From assembly GCA_022866185.1 (NCBI GenBank), contig JALHUG010000016.1, positions 1 through 11,650 on the forward strand: a stretch of DNA of 11,650 nucleotides, given 5' to 3'. The DNA comes from Dehalococcoidia bacterium. GTDB taxonomy: Bacteria; Chloroflexota; Dehalococcoidia; SM23-28-2. Positions within the stretch are counted from its first letter, which is position 1. Every line of letters begins with the position of its first letter. Shown here piece by piece: positions 7,018 to 11,650 of this stretch. Made by a program: the position numbers and the translations under genes. Below the pieces are notes generated by a model that was not told the origin of the DNA, made no database searches, and worked only from the letters and a program-made list of their open reading frames with translations.

Positions 7018-7134
7018 ATGCGAAGATCCCTGCGGCTTGTCTGGATACTGCCCGTAACGCTGGCCCTGGCTATTTGGAATGACGGCGCCAGGGAAAAGAA
7101 TTTGGCGAAGAAACTCCGGCTGCAAGCACCTTGA
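7018..7134 (+). pseudogene. 38-codon ORF with a signal-peptide-like start, probably a truncated gene
   Basis: The ATG at 7018 opens a frame whose first 20 residues (MRRSLRLVWILPVTLALAIW) look like a Sec signal peptide: two Arg, then a hydrophobic core. At 7078 the frame enters the duplicated cassette and continues as a charged 18-residue tail, ending at a TGA inside the TTGACA of the next promoter. There is no clear SD. The simplest reading is that an exported-protein gene was cut when the cassette arrived, leaving only its signal sequence. It could also be a chance ORF or a tiny leader peptide. Confidence 0.35.
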
Positions 7135-7252
7135 CAAAATTCGGGGATGTGGTAGACTACGTTCGCGAGTAGGAGTGAAGGTTATGACACGCAGGATTAT
7201 CGGGCTCTTTGTCTTTGTGGTCGTGGCTGTAGGCGTTGCGGCCGCGGCGTAT
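7078..7252 (+). repeat. Duplicated promoter-leader-signal segment, copy 2
   Basis: Second copy of the block at 5973-6154, 7 nt shorter in the leader. The -35, -10, the 16-nt spacer, SD position and the hydrophobic N-terminus (MTRRIIGLFVFVVVAVGVAA) are the same. The block is followed by a completely different protein body. Confidence 0.93.
7131..7175 (+). promoter_or_regulatory. Promoter and ribosome binding site of the repeat-protein/protease unit
   Basis: TTGACA (7131-7136), a 16-nt spacer and TAGACT (7153-7158). SD AGGAG (7171-7175) is 8 nt before the ATG at 7184. Because this promoter lies between 7079 and 7184, the in-frame ATG at 7079 is not the start. The unit probably includes the protease gene at 8402, which has no separate promoter that I can see. 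Confidence 0.75.
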
Positions 7253-8377
7253 GCCGGCCTGAATCAGGCGGCTGGTGGCGGCGGGCCGTCGGAGGGCGAG
7301 GCGCCGTTCCCCATCCCTACGGATATACCGGCATCCGCCCAGCTACCGGTGCGGGCGGCCGACATCCAGGTGGGGGCCGATGGCAAGCTGTTCGTCCCCG
7401 ATCGCGGCGACGGCTGCCCCCTCCACGAAACGGACCGGAAGACCTTCGGAGGGCGGGAGTGGGTCCTTCTTGACAACTCTTCCTGCGGGCTGGCCTGGGA
7501 GTACGCCCCCGACACGGGGGAAGTGGTGCCGGTGGCGGTCATAACGGGTGATGCGCCGAGGACGCCAATTCCCTCCAAGTTTTACGCGGGCCCCGTCCCC
7601 ACGACGGTGCCGGCGGCCGCCCAGCTGCCGGTGGAGGCTGGCGACTTCCAGGCGGAGCCCGACGGCAGGCTGTTCGTCGCCGATCGCGGCGACGGCTGCC
7701 CCCTCTTCGAAGACGGGCGGGGGACCTTCCAAGGCGTGGAGTGGGTCTTTGTTGGCAACCTTTGGTGTGAGATGGGCTGGCGGTACGCTCCCTCCACGGG
7801 GGAAGTGGTGTCGTTCGTGCTCATAGCGCCTGATACGTGGGGGACGCCAACTCCCTCCGATTACGCGGGCCCCTTTGCTAGGCCGGTGCCGACCACCCTC
7901 CCCCCTCGCAAGCCGAGGACCAGCCTGGCCGCGCCCGAGGCCATCACGCTGGGCGACGACGGCAAGTACTTCAGGCCCGATGTGGGTGACGGGTGCGTAT
8001 ACTGGGAGGTGTCGAGAACCGTTGAGGAGGGGCAGGAGTGGGTGCTGCTGCAGTCCCCTACCTGCGAGCCCGACATTTCCTTCGCCCCCGCCACCGGCGA
8101 GTGCCGGGGCTTCTTTCCCACACCTGCCCCGGTGACACTTAAGCCCACCCCCACCCCCACGCCGATCATCATGGGCATGCCACGCGAGGATCTGCCGTCG
8201 CCGTCCGAGATCCAACTGGGACCGGACGGCAAGTACTTCATCCCTGACCGCGGTGATGGCTGCCCCTGGACAGAGTTCGTCAGGAATCCGTCGGCCGACG
8301 GCGGGGTTGTTGTGTTCTTCGAAACGGAGTGCCCCAACGAGGACTCTTGGTGGGGCTACAACCCCAACACGGGCTAG
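7184..8377 (+). CDS. Exported protein of four cysteine-containing repeats, unknown family
   Basis: A 397-aa protein. Residues 1-25 are the same hydrophobic anchor/signal as in the upstream Pro-rich protein, followed by a Gly-rich linker. Four repeats follow (about 47-125, 137-216, 236-310, 334-397), separated by Thr/Pro linkers such as KPTPTPTP. Each repeat has the core (G/P)DGKxFxPDRGDGCP, about 22-25 residues, a second Cys, then YxPxTGEV. The paired cysteines (78/101, 172/195, 271/294, 360/383) suggest one disulfide per repeat, and the Asp-rich loop could bind a metal. Repeat 3 is the most diverged (DVGDGCV). I do not recognise the domain. The start at 7184 is set by the SD and by identity with the sister gene. 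The TAG at 8375 falls exactly where the other repeats have TGE, followed by VFLVIS and a second TAG, so the C-terminus may be truncated by a nonsense change. Confidence 0.88.
   Translation: MTRRIIGLFVFVVVAVGVAAAAYAGLNQAAGGGGPSEGEAPFPIPTDIPASAQLPVRAADIQVGADGKLFVPDRGDGCPLHETDRKTFGGREWVLLDNSSCGLAWEYAPDTGEVVPVAVITGDAPRTPIPSKFYAGPVPTTVPAAAQLPVEAGDFQAEPDGRLFVADRGDGCPLFEDGRGTFQGVEWVFVGNLWCEMGWRYAPSTGEVVSFVLIAPDTWGTPTPSDYAGPFARPVPTTLPPRKPRTSLAAPEAITLGDDGKYFRPDVGDGCVYWEVSRTVEEGQEWVLLQSPTCEPDISFAPATGECRGFFPTPAPVTLKPTPTPTPIIMGMPREDLPSPSEIQLGPDGKYFIPDRGDGCPWTEFVRNPSADGGVVVFFETECPNEDSWWGYNPNTG
7322..8374 (+). repeat. Four tandem coding repeats of the Cys-repeat protein
   Basis: Units lie near 7322-7558, 7592-7831, 7889-8113 and 8183-8374. 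Units 1 and 2 are also alike in DNA, for example GATCGCGGCGACGGCTGCCC in both; units 3 and 4 match mainly at the protein level. This suggests an older four-fold expansion with a more recent 1-2 duplication or conversion. Confidence 0.8.
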
Positions 8378-8401
8378 GTCTTCCTCGTGATCTCCTAGGG
8401 G

Positions 8402-10837
8402 GTGCCTGAGTTGCTGCCCAAACCCAAAGCAGCGGTCGTAGGGCTTATCCTGGCGGCGATCGTCGTCTGGGCCCTGCTTCCTTCAGCGTCAAGGGCCGAC
8501 CACTGGAGCCAGGGCAACATAATCTCCAACGTAAGCTACTGGCTGGTCGAGGGGGATGTGCTGCGCGTATGTAACGAAAGCACCAGAGCGTCCTCCGCCG
8601 ATATCGACCGGGCACTGGCTATCTGGAATGATGGAGTGCGCTCGCTGGCCGGAAGAGATATCATGGTCGCCAGCTGCTCGGACCCGGCAGTCAAGATCAA
8701 GGATGGGACATGCTCACACCCAAGAGCAGGCGGGTGCGCGGAAGAGCCGACTACCGACTCGCCACAGGTCCGCACGATGTGGCTGACGCCGCTCGCTGCG
8801 GACCCCAACAATCCGGATCAGTTGGTGACCGTCATAGCCCACGAGCTGGGTCACAACCTCGGCTTCTGCCACGCCGACAAGAAGATACCGAAGACCAAGT
8901 GCCCGCCGGACCTCAACATAGCGTGCCCTGACTCGCTGATGACGAGCCAACTGTGCGTTGTGTCAAGCCTCCCGCAGGGCGACCGCGACCGCTACTATCA
9001 TGCCTACACCCCCGACCCGGTCGATTCGCTGGAGGGTACACCGTTTCAGTGGGTCGATGTCCACCTGGGCTGGGATGCCGGGCCCGTTCACAGCGAAGCC
9101 TTCTTCTCCATCTGGCGATGGCTCGGCGTCCATCTACCGAATGGCCCCAAGAACGCCTCCGGCGTCGAGGTCTACAGTCAGCCGACGGGCTGGCAGACCT
9201 ACGTCGTTTCTCCTTACACCAACGCTTTGGCCTACCACTACGGAGAGGTCAGATCCACACAGCCCGTAGAGGTGGGCGTCGCCGCGCCCTACGGCGCGGG
9301 TCTGGTCGCTTGGCCGGGCGCGACCGATCTGCGGCTCCGCTGGTACGACGACTCCAATAAGGAGTACAAGTTCGAAACCAAGCTGTACAAGGACGGGTAC
9401 GTCTGGCACGAGGTGGAGGCTGCGGCAGCGCCCGGAAGAGGCGGCATCCAAACCGTCCGGTGGCAGAACGAGCCGGCCGGCAAATACCAGGGCCAGGTCC
9501 GGGCGTGTATGCACCTATACCAAGAGCCGCTGTGCTCCCCGTGGGCCTACTCCGGCTACGTGTACATCGCCCCGCCTTCGCCGCCGGCCTCGGTCAGCGT
9601 CGGCGGCAGCAGTGGCAACGGCTCCGTCTCCTGGAGTGCCGTGTCCGGGGCGACCTACTACGAGGTCTTCGTCGATAGGTGGAATGGCGGCAGCACGGTA
9701 ACGCTGCTCAACTGGGCGTACGATACGGGCAGTCCCCGAAGCTTCTCGTACTCTGTTTCCGACTCGTACCACGCGGCCGTGAGGGCCTGCAACGCCAGCG
9801 GCTGCTCAAGCGATACGCACAGCAACCCCTACTGGGTCTGGCTCGAGGCGCCGCCGCCTTCGCCGCCGGGCTGGGTGAGCCTCAGCGGCGGCAGCACCGG
9901 CTCCGTCATCTGGGGACACGTGTCGGGGGCCACCTACTACGACGTCTTCGTCGATAGGTGGAATGGCGGCAGCACGGTAACGCTGCTCAACTGGGCGTAC
10001 GATACGGCCAGTCCCAGCAGCTTCTCGTACTCTGTGTCCGACTGGTACCGCCCGGCTGTGAGGGCCTGCAACGCCAACGGCTGCTCAAGCGATACGCACA
10101 GCAACCCCTACTGGGTCTGGCTCGAGGCGCCGCCTTCCTCGCCGGGCTGGGTCAGCGTCAGCGGCAGCAGCGGCAACGGCTCCGTCTCCTGGAGCGCCGT
10201 GTCCGGCGCGACCTCCTACCAGGTCTTCGTCGACAGGTGGAATGGCGGCAGCACGGTAACGCTGCTCAACTGGGCGTATGATGCGGGCAGCCCCAGCGGC
10301 TTCTCGTACTCTGTCTCCGACTACTACCACGCGGCTGTGAGGGCCTGCAACGCCAGCGGCTGCTCAAGCGACACGCACAGCAACTGGGTCTGGCTCGAGG
10401 CCTCATTCTTTGGGGCAAGTCTGGTCGCCCAGCATAGTGGCAAATGCATGGACGTACAATGGGGTAGCACGAGTGTTGGTGCGCCGATTTGGCAGTGGCC
10501 GTGTAACGGGACGCCAGCACAGACGGTCGACATCGCTGATGTGGGCGGCGGATGGTACCAGATTAAATTCAAACATAGCGGCATGTGCCTCGACGTTCCG
10601 GGCGCAAGCCACGACCAGGGCGTTCAGCTGTGGCAGTATCCGTGCAATGGAACGGACGCTCAGAAGTTCACCGTGCCTTCGTGCTGCGGCTGCACCGCAC
10701 CGATCAACAACAAGGCTAGCGGGCTATGCGTCGACGTCTATGACGCAAGCACCGCGGATGGAGCGGCCGTCATTCAGTGGGGTTGCCATTACGGGTCCAA
10801 CCAGCAGTGGAAGCTGACCCTTCCTGGCTGCAGCTGA
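8402..10837 (+). CDS. Secreted metzincin-type zinc protease with three FnIII-like repeats and a ricin-type beta-trefoil
   Basis: An 811-aa protein. A signal peptide (hydrophobic 11-27, likely cut after SASRA, residue 32) leads directly into a matrixin-like catalytic domain. The zinc motif is HELGHNLGFCH (His147, Glu148, His151, His157), with a Met-turn candidate at Met180 in PDSLMTSQ. I see no propeptide or cysteine switch. Residues 210-390 look beta-rich, the last part perhaps a diverged FnIII domain. Residues 390-482, 483-575 and 576-667 are three almost identical FnIII-like units with RACNASGCS. Residues 670-811 form a ricin B-type trefoil with IWQWPCNG, LWQYPCNG and QQW repeats and many Cys, probably sugar-binding. 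The GTG at 8402 is used here; a TTG at 8411, 6 nt after AGGGGGTG, is an equally plausible start. It follows the repeat-protein gene closely. I infer an extracellular protease targeted to glycans; the substrate is unknown. Confidence 0.9.
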   Translation: MPELLPKPKAAVVGLILAAIVVWALLPSASRADHWSQGNIISNVSYWLVEGDVLRVCNESTRASSADIDRALAIWNDGVRSLAGRDIMVASCSDPAVKIKDGTCSHPRAGGCAEEPTTDSPQVRTMWLTPLAADPNNPDQLVTVIAHELGHNLGFCHADKKIPKTKCPPDLNIACPDSLMTSQLCVVSSLPQGDRDRYYHAYTPDPVDSLEGTPFQWVDVHLGWDAGPVHSEAFFSIWRWLGVHLPNGPKNASGVEVYSQPTGWQTYVVSPYTNALAYHYGEVRSTQPVEVGVAAPYGAGLVAWPGATDLRLRWYDDSNKEYKFETKLYKDGYVWHEVEAAAAPGRGGIQTVRWQNEPAGKYQGQVRACMHLYQEPLCSPWAYSGYVYIAPPSPPASVSVGGSSGNGSVSWSAVSGATYYEVFVDRWNGGSTVTLLNWAYDTGSPRSFSYSVSDSYHAAVRACNASGCSSDTHSNPYWVWLEAPPPSPPGWVSLSGGSTGSVIWGHVSGATYYDVFVDRWNGGSTVTLLNWAYDTASPSSFSYSVSDWYRPAVRACNANGCSSDTHSNPYWVWLEAPPSSPGWVSVSGSSGNGSVSWSAVSGATSYQVFVDRWNGGSTVTLLNWAYDAGSPSGFSYSVSDYYHAAVRACNASGCSSDTHSNWVWLEASFFGASLVAQHSGKCMDVQWGSTSVGAPIWQWPCNGTPAQTVDIADVGGGWYQIKFKHSGMCLDVPGASHDQGVQLWQYPCNGTDAQKFTVPSCCGCTAPINNKASGLCVDVYDASTADGAAVIQWGCHYGSNQQWKLTLPGCS
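9569..10402 (+). repeat. Three tandem 279-bp coding repeats (FnIII-like units)
   Basis: The units start at about 9569, 9848 and 10127 with a period of exactly 279 bp. The stretch coding DRWNGGSTVTLLNWAYD is almost base-identical in all three. The third unit loses two codons (PY) near its end. Such DNA identity points to recent duplication or ongoing gene conversion. Confidence 0.92.
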
Positions 10838-10932
10838 ACGCCCAACTGGTACGCACACCAGAGAGCCCTCTTCGTCAGGTAGACGCTCCCACCCGCACTA
10901 GGCCTCTCCCGCAGCCGATATCCCCTCATCAC
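10838..10932. other. Intergenic stretch without a recognised gene
   Basis: A short inverted repeat, CTGGT-ACGCAC-ACCAG (about 10846-10861), lies just after the protease stop but lacks a T-run, so I do not call it a terminator. Nothing else is recognised before the ilvE promoter. Confidence 0.5.
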
Positions 10933-10984
10933 TTGTATTCAGCCCTCAGGCTGCTATAATAGGCCCAACTCCCCTCGAAAGGAG
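10933..10984 (+). promoter_or_regulatory. Promoter and ribosome binding site of ilvE
   Basis: A perfect -10 TATAAT (10955-10960) lies 16 nt downstream of TTGTAT (10933-10938). SD AAAGGAG (10978-10984) is 10 nt before the ATG at 10995. No leader peptide or T-box is visible; the untranslated leader is only about 28 nt. Confidence 0.75.
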
Positions 10985-10994
10985 CGTTTTTGCC

Positions 10995-11650
10995 ATGGCC
11001 ACGCCCTATGCTTATTTTCGCAAGCAGTTCGTTCCGTTGGCGGAGGCCAACATCGGCGTAATGACGCACGCCTTCAACTATGGCACTGCCGTATTCGAGG
11101 GGATCCGCGGCAACTGGAACGAGGAGGACAAGCAGCCCTATCTCTTCCGCCTCGCCGACCACTACCATCGCCTGCGCCAGAGCTGTCGTGTCCTCAAGAT
11201 CGATCTCCCCTACAGCATCGATGAGCTTTGCGATATGACCGCACAATTGGTGGAGATGTGCGGCTATCAGGAGGACGTTTACGTTCGCCCCATCGCCTAC
11301 AAGAGCAGCGAGGCGCTAGGCGTGCGCCTGCACGACCTGCAGGACGACTTCCTGATCTTCGTCACCCCCTTCGGCCCCTATTTGGACATCGAGAGGGGGG
11401 CGCGCTGCGGTACCTCTTCCTGGCGGCGGATAGAGGATGTGAGTATCCCGGCCCGAGCCAAGATCAACGGCATCTACGTCAACTCGGCCCTAGCCAAGAC
11501 GGAAGCGGTGGAGAACGGCTACGACGAGGCCATCATGCTCACCGAGGACGGCCACGTCTCGGAGGGCAGCGGCGAGAACATCTTCATCGTCGAGGGCGGC
11601 CGCCTTATCACCCCGCCCGTCTGGTCCAACATCCTGGTGGGCATAACCCG
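10995..11650 (+). CDS. ilvE: Branched-chain amino acid aminotransferase, N-terminal 218 residues (runs off the window)
   Basis: A PLP fold-type IV enzyme that transfers the amino group between Leu/Ile/Val and 2-oxoglutarate, the last step of branched-chain amino acid synthesis. Motifs of the IlvE group I family seen are THAFNYGTAVFEGIRGN (24-40), RPIAYKSSEALGV (98-110), and the PLP lysine in IPARAKINGIYVNSALAKTEA (Lys156). The cofactor-binding EGSGENIFIVEGG (190-202) and the start of TPPVWSNILVGIT are also present. The proximity to the known E. coli lysine position and full motif order support an intact enzyme so far; the C-terminal third lies outside. The ATG has a good SD and its own promoter, so it is transcriptionally separate from the secreted-protein locus. 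D-amino-acid aminotransferase and ADC lyase share the fold, but the motifs fit IlvE best. Confidence 0.94.
   Translation, partial: MATPYAYFRKQFVPLAEANIGVMTHAFNYGTAVFEGIRGNWNEEDKQPYLFRLADHYHRLRQSCRVLKIDLPYSIDELCDMTAQLVEMCGYQEDVYVRPIAYKSSEALGVRLHDLQDDFLIFVTPFGPYLDIERGARCGTSSWRRIEDVSIPARAKINGIYVNSALAKTEAVENGYDEAIMLTEDGHVSEGSGENIFIVEGGRLITPPVWSNILVGIT

Noticed and set aside
7079..7183. Start of the repeat protein at the ATG at 7079
   Set aside because: This region holds the promoter and SD; the homologous gene starts at the equivalent of 7184.
7343..8215. Minus-strand frame opposite the repeat protein
   Set aside because: Shadow ORF whose apparent repeats only mirror the coding repeats on the plus strand.
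7398..8260. RGD in the repeats as an integrin-binding signal
   Set aside because: The RGD falls in a conserved DRGDGC loop, is lost in repeat 3, and fits a structural or metal-binding loop better than eukaryotic receptor binding.
9569..10402. CRISPR array
   Set aside because: The repeats are 279 bp, translated in frame, and encode FnIII-like domains; no short repeat-spacer pattern exists.

Overview
The window looks like a chromosomal segment of a high-GC bacterium. The best guess is Chloroflexota (Dehalococcoidia- or Thermomicrobia-like). The grounds are a split glycine decarboxylase (GcvPA plus GcvPB), secreted proteins with Thr/Pro-rich linkers, GC-rich coding sequence, and SD plus sigma70-type promoters. 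No marker gene fixes the phylum, so this placement is tentative.

Left half (1-5946, minus strand): a glycine cleavage operon. In transcription order it holds an MBL-fold metallohydrolase, gcvT, a 329-bp gap, gcvH, gcvPA, gcvPB, and a lipoprotein gene that runs off the left edge. All junctions except the gap are ATGA or short overlaps, so the genes are translationally coupled. The encoded T, H and P proteins oxidise glycine to CO2, NH3 and methylene-THF; the L protein (lipoamide dehydrogenase) is not here. The gap carries a cluster of perfect hairpins that resembles the right end of an IS200/IS605 (TnpB-type) element, followed by a possible second promoter for gcvHPAPB.

Middle and right (5973-10837, plus strand): three consecutive genes for exported proteins. 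These are a membrane-anchored Pro-rich protein of unknown family, a protein made of four cysteine-containing repeats of unknown family, and an 811-aa metzincin-type zinc protease with three near-identical FnIII-like repeats and a C-terminal ricin-type beta-trefoil. The first two genes share an almost identical block of about 175-182 bp covering promoter, 5' leader, SD and signal/anchor segment, after which their sequences are unrelated. The repeat-protein and protease genes are tightly spaced and probably co-transcribed from the second copy of this promoter. This locus is the most novel part of the window.

Right edge (10995-11650): the first 218 codons of a branched-chain amino acid aminotransferase (ilvE), with its own good promoter.
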